Assembly: GCA_026770595.1 (NCBI GenBank) | Contig: MU634077.1 | Coordinates: forward strand, 1 to 16,363 | Direction: 5' to 3' | Source: Ochromonadaceae sp. CCMP2298 | Taxonomy: Eukaryota > Sar > Synurophyceae > Ochromonadales > Ochromonadaceae | Length of the DNA stretch: 16,363 nucleotides | In this document: one piece after another, positions 9,001 through 14,168 of the stretch | Layout: every line of letters begins with the position of its first letter | Numbering within the stretch: position 1 is the first letter of the stretch | Translations under genes and position numbers: made by a program | Notes under the pieces: model-generated | The model's database searches: none | What the model saw: only the letters and a program-made list of their open reading frames with translations | Told to the model about the DNA's origin: nothing

Positions 9001-11889
9001 GAGACGGCGCAGACCTTCGAGGCGCAGTTGGCTGCGGCGACGGCCAAGGCTGAGGAACTCCAGAAGCTGTCTGTCTACGACGAGGAGCTTAAGGTCGTCG
9101 TGCAGAGACTCCAGCTAAAGCTAGTCCAGCGCAGCGATGACCTGAATCGCATTAAGTTGACGGAGGGCGTGGAGAACGAGAGGTTGCAGGTGCAGGCCAA
9201 GCTGCTCACTGTGCAGGTGATCCAGCTGCAGGACCGGCTGGATAAAAGCGCTGAGGCGGTGGCGGAGGTGGCGGTTGCGGGGGTGGTGGTGCAGGGGGCC
9301 GAGGAAAGGGGGAAGACTGAGGCGGCCAGGGCAGAGAGGGATGTGCAGATGCAGGCAGCGGTGCAGGTGCAGGTGCTGAGGGCCGTGGACGCATTGGGTG
9401 CGGCGCATGCAGATGCACTGAAGGCGGTGGTACGGGGTTTCGAGCAGACGCTGTTCCAGTGGGTGGACGCCACTCCCGAGGGCCCTCTGGCGGCAGTGGC
9501 GAGGCTGCGGCGCCCTGACATCCCTGGAGTAGACCCCGTCTGGACGTCCCTGCCTCCCTGGACGAGTCCGGTGCGCCTGCCGATCACGGACAGCGGGGCC
9601 ACCTCCTATGTGGAGGACGACGTGTCAGTGCTCTCGGACGAGGAGGCCTCCCGCATCGAGTACCCCTCCTACCAGCCCAAGGACATGACCAGAGACGCCT
9701 TGGGCAGAGCCATGCCGCTAACCCCGAGCTTCCCGCTGAATCTCAAGATGCTGTACCAAGCCCCTGGTGCTGAGGCGGAGCTGCTAAACCTGACCTCGCA
9801 TGCCCCCAGAGGCACCCACAACACCAGCCACAGCAACAGCTCCAGCCCCGCGAAGCAGTCCCAGCTCGTGCAGCAGCAACAGTACCAGCAGCTGCTCTCA
9901 GAGGAGGGCGCTGTCCCCCCCGCAGTGTCGGACCTGCTCTCCAGGCAGCGCCTGCACCGGGGCTCCCCCGTCAAGGGAAAGGCCAGGCTCCCCAGCCTCA
10001 GCCCCGGCCTCGACCCCATACCCCATGCGCCCCCCTCGCCCCCACACGGCACGCGTATGGACGTGGGCCTGGGTCTGGGTGGGGGGGACAACCCCAGCCA
10101 CCGCCTGCTTAGCGAGATCACGGCCCATAACGTGGTGGAGTTCCTACGCACGGACCCTATGCGCAAGCAGATGCGTACTGAGATGGACCTGCTGGCGGAC
10201 GACATGAGCGTGGCTGCCAGAAAGGGCATGGGCGAGGTTATCAAAAAGACAATGCAGGTGGTGGAGAAGAAGCAGAGTGACGAGGCCGCCACCACCCTTA
10301 CCCTTACCCTTGCCGCCGCCGCCACCGCAGCTACCGCCACCGCCACCAATGCGCCTGCCGCTTTCGTCGCAGGTGCCCCCGCGGCTACAGACCCCTTCCT
10401 ATCTGCCCAGCAGGCCCTGCGGGACGCGGTTGGCCCGCAGCTGCAGCAGGTGACCCTCCTGACCTCTCGCTACATCAACCACGCCCTGGGAAGTGTGCTT
10501 CTGCACGCAGAGACGGCCCTCAGGCAGGTGGACCTGGAGGCGCAGACGCTGCGGCACAACCTAAACACCTCCTCCAGACGCAGCGACACCCTGGATTTGC
10601 TGCTGCTCGAGGCGCGCAGGAAGAGCCCAGCCCAGGCAGAGGACACAGAGCTGCGCGAGAAGGTGTGGCAGCTGGAGGCGCACGTTGCTCGCCTGCTGGA
10701 TCAGCAAACAGACCCGGCCGTGGGCGTGCTGGCATCGCTCGTGGAGCGCCTGGGAGAGTTGACTACACTTGAGAAGCAGCTCCGCTTTAGCGGGCTGATG
10801 TACCGTCAGAAGTCCGTGGGGGTGGAGGAGAGGCTGCAGGGGAGTAAGGACGCCGAGATGCACCCGCACCCGCAGGGTCAGCGGCACCAGTCACCAGACA
10901 GCGACGACGAGGACAGCTTCGTGGCGTCCATGCAGCACATGCCTGGGCCCCTCTCCACTGGCGCCCTGTCCCTCCCGACTGGCAAGCACCCCCCGTTCCC
11001 CATTCTGACCGCTGCGGACGTGAAGGCGCTCAAGTTCCACTCGCACGGCCTGCGCATGAAGGCCAGGGCCTGCGTGGCGAGGGCGGGGATCATGCAGAAG
11101 GAGGAGCGCGAGCTGATGGCCTGCGTGATGGAGCACATGGAGGCATACCAGAGATCCGCGCAGGCGCTGCTGCCGCCCAAGCTGCTGGAGCGCGTGCTGG
11201 CCGCCTCGCTGCGCAGCTACCAGAGCATCAACGGCGGCTTCAAAAAGACAGTCAACATTGTGAGCAGAGCCAAGGGCCTCAGGAAGAAGGACCAAACGTC
11301 CCACGACCCCCACGGGCACGAGGATGAGTGGGAGGGGGACGACCACACTGTGGGCTCTGCGGTTACTGCGGGCAGCTCGACCTCCTGGGCCTCCACAATC
11401 GCATCGCAGGTGTCGCTGGCCCCGTCCCTGGCCCCCTCCCACTCCTCCTCCCACATGTCGCATATGTCCCAGTCCCAGCTGTCGCACGCCTCTGCCTTCT
11501 CCTCCATCTCCGTCACTCCCTCCACTGCCTCGCTGCAGCAGTCCGCGACCAGCAGGGGGTCCAGCACCTACGCCCCCTCCTACGCATACGCCAGCGCCAA
11601 TAAGCTGCGCCCGCTCAATGCAGTGGGTGGGAGCATGGGCATGGCTATGGGCGGTGGGGGCGCGGGTGGGGGCATAGGCGTTGGCCACAGAGGCGGGGAC
11701 ATACTGGCCAGCAAGATCCTCTCGGACGCCTCCCGCAGCCTGGCCAGCAGCAGTGTCAAGTTTGGGTCCCCAGGGTCCATGCCCCCCGCACCAACACACT
11801 CTCCGCTGCTGCTGAAGCCCTCCGCGGGTCTGGGCGCCAGCAACAGCAAGAGTAACAGCAAGGGTCATAGGTCCAAGACCTTCCACTAG
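1..11889 (+). CDS. Giant multi-region coiled-coil and LPxGV-repeat protein, function unknown
   Basis: I do not recognise this protein and see no catalytic domain. The frame runs 3962 codons to a TAG at 11887-11889 without a stop. Seen in order: helical, charged N-terminus (residues 1-235, heptad-like about 160-235); Ser-rich patch (245-285); helical region (about 360-710); alternating acidic and Arg/Lys/Ala blocks (about 715-1040); Gly run (1355-1362); His-Pro tract (1433-1462); short Gln/Leu coiled coil (about 1498-1556); Met-Gly tract (1638-1662); LPxGV array (about 1800-2850); coiled coil (about 2965-3085); Gln run (3290-3297); helical segments (about 3460-3600 and 3670-3765); Ser/Gly-rich tail. 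There is no signal peptide or clear membrane segment, so a cytoplasmic scaffold is my inference. The ATG is the first base of the window, so the true start could lie upstream. Several donor-like GTGAG sites occur, but no AT-rich intron-like stretch, so I read it as one exon. Confidence 0.8.
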   Translation: MDLGPTTYPEYVEQRKDEILAQSPLQPSWKNNYQDLPTASRALNSLAGDVVKKARVEKILRKSILTDNYYFDSKSTTFTNVYPVEERLMEDMVDSFHLLSQDVLKVMRVLNGAPESPRAEVEGEGEGDEKKRGPPTRAYVVENIEQMLLKTAQGIVVNLEKSKERNFKKLRAEQRGAMESLTTMTDAEIEQTRDQVAKDVAGAFAEQLEELERHNAETEARLDEALTMLSKHEEEVTMADAPAAGVGASRASSPGRPPGSITGSKKELSRSSSKLSRNSSAGMCGFEEEEWEEGGGNSSSGKMGRMSAIAMLKNRATHGRKQRDLRRGSMILPPIEDMVEKLPKQSYFKDGSPADFDILDSGLSLVQKLSEPQREELNGQLLQELSVEVEEEVVRVEELRREKENESAKRIGNNPTHDILALREDLLSGALMHIGDVRVDDFDRLREKAFGPEQLIALTIVEHRIRYGAAADAQESTEKNERRLGEEARKQEVNRRNYRQIIRANEVQRDVLQKHIVASISILDLYRFKHSTEVALSQLSTLSAWRALSYYSHGGCFKDVLQVHLEVLDRLIERSGGMSAALQLLEEGSVLDVSTMQWPDHFRIKALELLRRRLLDELDTSKNLHFLAESRADDRSYTHIEHATVNGKPFDFMDSEANQQRIMEQREEATMQAEKMLEGTGYNTLNNSINKLRSSVFKRSSKSNFSATLLAAARAEIEAELEAEAEAKAKAEAETGVVGADGEGGDAADADADADAEDPTQESKSKPMKKKPGPFVFPAAPKFIRPGKERKGRHEWQKVSNARKLKSEGRAAATTLAVGASADEADSDLDEEADFDASGDNEDSDDAGSDSDADPAAAEERAQARAEARAAKAQARADGADYDSDADSDARAARVKGRARARVRAAKFAKVQAKAQKIQAKSTSAKIQARAAEAAALAVDGSDTANTADTVSDADTDADAESGAEAAEAGADTEAAAESGARAQARAEAKTARREARAEAKAVRAAAKATKALAKAAEAEAQAAVDEYSETGTAPLGVLADQDLFQVGTVKDTSQAEEASAGSRKTKPRKVGRPVMDDEDDKEEDEYPDEISDSAADHPKRPHKSQSQQKRKAKSSQFPGDMKPKSKKEMLARMATAFDRPTRKPVRASPTPESAGSGSGSGSEGFEESLGTVSVATTKAAKMRASVSKTVSMAKFSKYDTMKREKKRKMKQERAEAAAATLLDAEEGEKAERDEQLQQLVGEEGGSMWGEDEDTASVPLYSQSTVSAAAAAAFYKNHKTVAPPSLAWMHPSCDRLVTAALFGADGAVALVTRLIDAITLWHMGQGIQAAAGLHQSHGQGLAPELIEGLTELMQGGGGGGGKGVPQECLEVRDKLAGVANYFAAQMHAAVAVAQAQQAQSVEQGLHAGLHYAPQGHGTAQDLPTTSTHAATLHPHPHPQPHPYLKAHPHPHPHLHGQAHPHATAPARRSASPALNAAPVLIPAPAPSADPLLEVDTPESRLAAQTELQQELQGQIEMLELQLRVSDLSTRRVGSHHFEISQLQLRLETVTKEIKEGGEGQKEQKQGAVKAEVKPLSVVVPAPLHVQLVPPMSPPLLLVPALPALAHPVYASAPASASPKADTGAKYSSPYVFHAPAKGLGIQGVGMQVGMPRMGMPGMGKMPAPAKAPIRSVAVAVATFDNSTQTAHGSIHLHELECEESDEEVSHLVRGMLLDGTSTKKASKKWASGSAKEKRGAPLALNQKETAAQLRSPSHSISTSSAAEPMLFQNPSGHTHSMGVEDSQAMAEQGLRHAYFDETEFEVLPGVRLASAHRVAAAVAQYVKQERCARRYHGSGKDPASSVAEEDLHIGSWIMSSNIRYCIREAGASYGTRLRRAPDYIQLPQVEGCEALIFPSVYPVQNGVNLVTGERCRAGEHLALPEDVLLLQVAEDVQLPHGLTQVSLSPLLKLTSTLEAFLLRNQTIPLGQMLVQLMGPAPVQLPVGVEVKPGICVAETPLDLLLPSNVILVSNPQHEILPDFMHRLNAVTNEEDGLLAEMKMNEFCCVVRRPHGVDFPMGVEILQRPPGHPLPPGMVLLPLSSYPDGLVLPEQLELVQLTPRFDFPLTARLNEDWKVWPRPSGVRLPPGVQIVYPDSTAAVPQLPAGVCATEMPDLPYGVILPPKSQAVELFGTAAGRYPLPEGAILAPGITVLNGDELMPSKEPGAAAGAAGVVGPEVSRERALNVLLVRRLPGTPLPPLVERGSKSDLPVGTRLAEHMDIVRVAVRFELPPGVRIQAGAKLGAHTQIAPGTNLVTLSGGRTDEAYSCSLRVLEWPYGVSLTPGTEFVTRPPKGYYLPMGYKEVVQARHDHFEEVYILPPHGMLVELPRAVHYATAQNLAELVTVGVESMFQEHMMSLPIGMVLASRKRQSLWPAEMTPAPRSALNVALLKALAKVNARAATHAAQEDEFSVERVETDDMGFDADADAGVGVRHNHDLSSMRIEAVRLQPHYSLPPGCEIQPGVRVLRKPFWLHVPSGVELVTRNCDHTGKRLPFCPGVSRVNLRPDYISTALGGGEETGTGTGTGTGAGGVGLARKSSQMSGLGADEKVGAKKGKHWELLTMERTSDLSFMTIPAECELVCVSELFTKVHSWGPYLAVEAVDQPLDEGMLPPWHFLIQRSLAKRGAQLPEGFALGVSAQYAAWKAPSLPPMHEVMHVVPAYFLPMGINIINTEVLSRNKLNTKARGRSSISQILPGEVLSPGFSIIAKPFGSLAMAKINSSEPFYVDEAHAFVRVHDPFTPLPDTMTLDRHSDRVVESVFGVELPPHWRAGFGSRHDQAEGELGTLEEKMEGKKPLMISDTIKFVCLPHGFPSPRARHKHVVVKTINARQALQRATRKIHLLQKVVGKKAEIKVLRKDSDLVVHMRLIQVHARDPLAQESATDKFLTNVLLHRLLEGARALEPDNSASRAFGSFPYPTRAAKSNHMKTISMRELSLFRLQDMLEEAQEQVEELQEGAITAHETAQTFEAQLAAATAKAEELQKLSVYDEELKVVVQRLQLKLVQRSDDLNRIKLTEGVENERLQVQAKLLTVQVIQLQDRLDKSAEAVAEVAVAGVVVQGAEERGKTEAARAERDVQMQAAVQVQVLRAVDALGAAHADALKAVVRGFEQTLFQWVDATPEGPLAAVARLRRPDIPGVDPVWTSLPPWTSPVRLPITDSGATSYVEDDVSVLSDEEASRIEYPSYQPKDMTRDALGRAMPLTPSFPLNLKMLYQAPGAEAELLNLTSHAPRGTHNTSHSNSSSPAKQSQLVQQQQYQQLLSEEGAVPPAVSDLLSRQRLHRGSPVKGKARLPSLSPGLDPIPHAPPSPPHGTRMDVGLGLGGGDNPSHRLLSEITAHNVVEFLRTDPMRKQMRTEMDLLADDMSVAARKGMGEVIKKTMQVVEKKQSDEAATTLTLTLAAAATAATATATNAPAAFVAGAPAATDPFLSAQQALRDAVGPQLQQVTLLTSRYINHALGSVLLHAETALRQVDLEAQTLRHNLNTSSRRSDTLDLLLLEARRKSPAQAEDTELREKVWQLEAHVARLLDQQTDPAVGVLASLVERLGELTTLEKQLRFSGLMYRQKSVGVEERLQGSKDAEMHPHPQGQRHQSPDSDDEDSFVASMQHMPGPLSTGALSLPTGKHPPFPILTAADVKALKFHSHGLRMKARACVARAGIMQKEERELMACVMEHMEAYQRSAQALLPPKLLERVLAASLRSYQSINGGFKKTVNIVSRAKGLRKKDQTSHDPHGHEDEWEGDDHTVGSAVTAGSSTSWASTIASQVSLAPSLAPSHSSSHMSHMSQSQLSHASAFSSISVTPSTASLQQSATSRGSSTYAPSYAYASANKLRPLNAVGGSMGMAMGGGGAGGGIGVGHRGGDILASKILSDASRSLASSSVKFGSPGSMPPAPTHSPLLLKPSAGLGASNSKSNSKGHRSKTFH
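2140..3090 (+). repeat. Low-complexity coding region of alternating acidic and basic blocks
   Basis: Within the giant gene, residues about 715-1040 are nearly all Ala, Asp, Glu, Ser, Arg and Lys. Charge alternates in blocks: acidic Asp/Ser/Ala at about 741-760, 822-860, 879-890 and 940-978, and basic Arg/Ala/Lys at about 861-878, 891-930 and 981-1018. The word RAQARAEA occurs twice (about 862 and 982), which points to internal duplication. The DNA here uses more GCT, GAT and TCT codons than the surrounding C/G-ending sequence, consistent with recent expansion of simple repeats. Such blocks usually form disordered chains or single charged helices; which applies here is not visible. Confidence 0.8.
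4291..4392 (+). repeat. His-Pro low-complexity tract within the giant gene
   Basis: Residues about 1431-1464 alternate His and Pro (HPHPHPQPHPY, then HPHPHPHLH, then HPH), encoded by a CACCCG dinucleotide-codon repeat. It sits just before a Gln/Leu-rich coiled coil. Such tracts can bind divalent metals or act as extended linkers; nothing here decides between these. Confidence 0.75.
5401..8560 (+). repeat. Array of about 35 degenerate LPxGV units in the giant protein
   Basis: Residues about 1800-2850 are studded with a core of hydrophobic-Pro-x-Gly-Val/Met-x-hydrophobic. Clear copies are LPVGVEV (1980), FPMGVEI (2054), LPPGMVL (2069), LPPGVQI (2123), LPYGVIL (2153), LPPGVRI (2268), WPYGVSL (2313), LPIGMVL (2396), VPSGVELV (2513), LPEGFAL (2667) and LPMGINI (2702). 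Spacing is irregular, mostly 12-30 residues. Many cores are preceded by RPxG or RRPxG and followed by a second PG turn. Short insertions break the array near 2015-2040, 2200-2222, 2425-2475 and 2550-2600. The alternation of short hydrophobic strands with Pro-Gly turns suggests a beta-rich solenoid or repeated beta-hairpins, which is inference. I know no named family that I can assign with confidence. Confidence 0.75.
8893..9255 (+). other. Predicted coiled-coil segment of the giant protein
   Basis: Residues about 2965-3085 show heptad-like spacing of Leu, Ile and Val with many Glu, Gln, Lys and Arg and no Pro. Examples are the runs around LEEAQEQVEELQEG (2982) and LQVQAKLLTVQVIQLQDRL (3062). 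It follows the LPxGV array directly and probably mediates self-association or partner binding. Judged by eye only. Confidence 0.65.
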
Positions 11890-12178
11890 GCACAGGCCCT
11901 GTCCCCTGTATCAAAACCACAGTCCCGAGCCCTGTAGTCCCGCAATCTCTGAGGTTCCCAGGTTCCCGTTGTAGCGCAGTCACTGCTGCATGTTCTCCAC
12001 GAAGAGGAGAGGACACAGGGGTGGGGAGACAGAGCAATTACGTTGTATAAATTTAGTATTGGTTCACTATCTGGTGCGCAGTTTCCAGTAGTGGACACGA
12101 ATCGAAGTAAATTTGTTAATTTGTACAGTAACTAGAACGAAGATAAGTTCATCCTACGGCCTCCACAGCCCTCAGCCA
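11890..12178. other. Convergent intergenic region with both 3' ends
   Basis: The giant gene (plus) and the ankyrin gene (minus) end facing each other 289 bases apart. The first half is of mixed composition and holds an 8-base direct repeat (AGGTTCCC at 11952 and 11960). The second half (about 12035-12125) is AT-rich and is the likely site of 3' end formation for both transcripts. I see no canonical AATAAA and no open frame worth calling. Confidence 0.5.
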
Positions 12179-13775
12179 TCAGCCACAGTCTGCCTCCTCA
12201 TCGAACTCATACTCATCGCGAGGCGCGTCCTGCAGAAGCAGCCACTGCACTACCTCGTGCTGCCCTGCAAGCATAGCTGCAGAGAAGGCCCTCTCATCCC
12301 ATGGGCAAGGAGGGTTTTGCGCCCGTAGCCACTGCAGTATATTGAGATTGCCATTCTCAGCAGCGATACCACAAGCACTTGAACTCCAGGGACAGGGAGG
12401 GTGCTGAGCTCTCAGCCACTGCAGTACGTTAATCTGCCCTCTCTCAACAGCAGCAGTGCAAGCATCGGCATCCCAGGGACAAGGAGGATCCTGAGCTCGT
12501 AGCCACTGCAGTATGCGCATATGCCCACCCACCGCAGCTCGTATAAAAACATCTGAATCCCAGGGACAGGGAGGGTCCTGAGCTCTTAGCCATTGCAGTA
12601 CATCGGGATGGTTATTCTGAGCAGCATAAGCACAAGCATCAGCATTCCAGGGACAGGGTGGGTCCTGAGCTCTCAGCCACTGCAGCGTGCGTAGATGCCC
12701 CGTAAACGCAGCAGAAAAACAAGCATCTGTATCCCAGGGACAGAAAGGGTCCTGCGCCCGCAGCCACTGCAGTAAATGGATATGACCATTCTGTGAAGCA
12801 GCAGCACAAACGTTAGCAATCCAGGGACAGGGAGGATCCTGAGCTCGTAGCCACTGCAGAATGTGCAGTTTCCCAGCCAGCGCAGCTCGTAAACAAGCAT
12901 CTGTATCCCAGGGACAGGGAGGGTCCTGTGCTCTCAGCCACTGCAGCACCTCGAGATGCCCTCTCTCCGCAGCAAGTGTACAAGCAACTGAATCCCAGGG
13001 ACAAGGAGGGACCTGCGCTCGCAGCCACTGCAGAATGTACAGATTCCCATCCTCCGCAGCTCTCCAACAAGAAGCAGTATCCCATGGGCAGGGAGGAACT
13101 TGGGCTCGCAGCCACTGCACCACTTCCAAGCGACCCTCCCCCGCAGCATACTCACAAGCACTTCCCCATGGACAGGGAGGCACCTGGGCTCTAGACCATT
13201 CCAGAATATGCAGGTGGCCAGAACGCGCCGCTTGACCGCACGTATCGCCCTCCCAGGGGCAGGGAGGGTGCTGGGCCCTCAGCCACTGCAGCGCTGCGAG
13301 ATGCCCATTTACAGCAGCACTTGTGCAAATCTGAGCAGTCCATTCACAGCGTCCTGTCTTCGCCCGTAGCCACTTAAGCACATGCACGTGACCAACCTCT
13401 GCGGCAATTGCGCAAACCTCATTCATCCAAGGGCACCGTCCTTTCATCGCTTGCGACCACCACTTCAGCACCTTGAGTTGATATTATAAAAAGAATAGGT
13501 TTAACAATAAGAAAGTGAGGATAAATTTAATAGCATATGTTAACCTCGAGGCCGCCGCTTCGTGCCACCCTGCAGCAAGTCACCTCTGTCTTAGGCATGC
13601 GAAGCTTCTTTCTGGCCCAAACGAAGAGCGCCACGGAAGATATGAAGTCCTCAACTCGCAGCAGTTCACGAGGAATCGCCTTCATCGCATCTCTGCAGCG
13701 CCTCGACACGAGTCTGAGCTGCGGGTCGCAGCTGGTACCTAGGTACTCCCTCACTCTGTCCAAAACGAACTCCAT
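12179..13775 (-). CDS. F-box-like ankyrin-repeat protein, two exons
   Basis: Probable protein-binding repeat protein of 507 residues. Exon 1 is 13545-13775 (77 codons) and exon 2 is 12179-13471 (430 codons plus TGA). Exon 1 starts at an ATG in good context (G at -3 and G at +4). It encodes a helical N-terminus with an F-box-like pattern: a VLDRVREYL helix, then DPQLRLVSRRCRDAM. The ankyrin-like fold begins at the end of exon 1 (ARSGGLE) and continues in exon 2 (VLKWW), so the repeat register crosses the splice. Fourteen further units follow, mostly 29 residues, ending in an acidic tail. In this family ankyrin units bind partner proteins. If the N-terminus is a true F-box, a ubiquitin-ligase adaptor role would follow, but that is inference. 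Without the intron, exon 2 has no ATG at its front (its first codon is GTG) and exon 1 stops at 13527. Confidence 0.85.
12221..13435 (-). repeat. Fourteen tandem ankyrin-like units, 87-base period
   Basis: Thirteen units have 29 residues and one has 28 (the unit starting CPWGSAC lacks one codon). Each unit starts CPW, then a variable stretch, then AA, a variable loop with G, a hydrophobic pair, and ends QWLRAQDPP or close to it. The conserved end and the next CPW are nearly identical at DNA level: an ACTGCAG word recurs at 12331, 12418 and 12505, exactly 87 bases apart. Conserved linkers separated by variable helix faces are typical of arrays kept uniform by unequal exchange or gene conversion. 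Confidence 0.92.
13472..13544 (-). other. Spliceosomal intron, 73 bases, phase 0
   Basis: Read on the minus strand, the sequence goes from exon GGCCTCGAG to donor GTTAAC and ends at CAACTCAAG before exon 2 (GTGCTGAAG). Removing exactly 73 bases joins Gly-Leu-Glu to Val-Leu-Lys-Trp and restores a normal ankyrin unit (GGLEVLKWW), matching downstream units such as GHLEVLQWL. The intron is about 23% GC (17 of 73), against GC-rich exons, and has a pyrimidine-rich stretch before its end. The donor GTTAAC is not the usual GTRAGT. Confidence 0.85.
13545..13775 (-). other. Exon 1 of the ankyrin gene
   Basis: Seventy-seven codons from the ATG at 13775 to GAG ending at 13545. The frame stays open upstream of this ATG (to at least 13850) but contains no other ATG, which supports this start. 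Reading through instead of splicing adds only five residues before a stop. Confidence 0.8.
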
Positions 13776-14168
13776 GGCAGCAGTAGATTGATCAGCAGAA
13801 ATGACTCTCGGAATGTGTGCACTGTGGACTACCCTGTAATTATGCTGCAATCAGAGCAGGTGGCAGCCATACGATTTTCTTTTTCAACCTTCTTTTGTTC
13901 TTTTGTTCTTTTGTTCTTATCCCGTTTTTCACTGGGATCCTTTGGACGGGGACAGGGGTAATTCTCATAGTTTTAGATCCGCCGTCAATTATCATTACAG
14001 TACTTTAACAAGTAGAGTGGGTGGCTGCATTAAGAATCCTGCAAGATAAAGCTCGCAGCCATTGTAACCGCGCCCCCCATCCCATTACTACTACCATCAC
14101 TGGCTATCAGCCCCGCGCTCTTTTCCGCCTATTGCCATTCCTCTCACCTCACGCCTACCGTCTATCGC
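13776..14168. other. Intergenic region upstream of the ankyrin gene and downstream of the GH1 gene
   Basis: A 393-base spacer. It must hold the promoter of the ankyrin gene and the 3' end of the beta-glucosidase gene, both on the minus strand. It is much more AT-rich than the flanking genes between about 13870 and 14050. It contains a three-copy 8-base tandem repeat (13893-13916) and a possible decayed ankyrin-unit fragment (about 14034-14066). I find no convincing TATA box and no convincing open frame. Confidence 0.5.
13893..13916. repeat. Tandem repeat, three copies of TTTTGTTC
   Basis: Three perfect 8-base copies lie end to end, reading GAACAAAA on the strand of the ankyrin gene. They sit 118-141 bases upstream of its ATG, so they fall in the likely promoter or 5' untranslated region. 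A regulatory role is possible but not shown; it may be a simple microsatellite. Confidence 0.8.

Noticed and set aside
10297-10315. Telomere-like ACCCTT repeats
   Set aside because: Only three copies of an ACCCTT word, which is not the standard CCCTAA order, and they encode a Thr-Leu stretch in frame. This is simple-repeat coding sequence.
10891-11886. A 331-codon open frame on the minus strand inside the giant gene
   Set aside because: It is the antisense shadow of a GC-rich coding region, has Gly/Val/Leu-biased composition and no recognisable domain. The plus-strand frame is continuous over it.
12113-12328. A 71-codon plus-strand frame at the 3' end of the ankyrin gene
   Set aside because: It mostly overlaps the antisense of the ankyrin repeats and has no independent support.
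12179-13775. A giant-virus origin for the ankyrin gene
   Set aside because: Similar ankyrin proteins occur in giant viruses, but here the gene has a spliceosomal-type intron and lies between large cellular-type genes with wide spacing.
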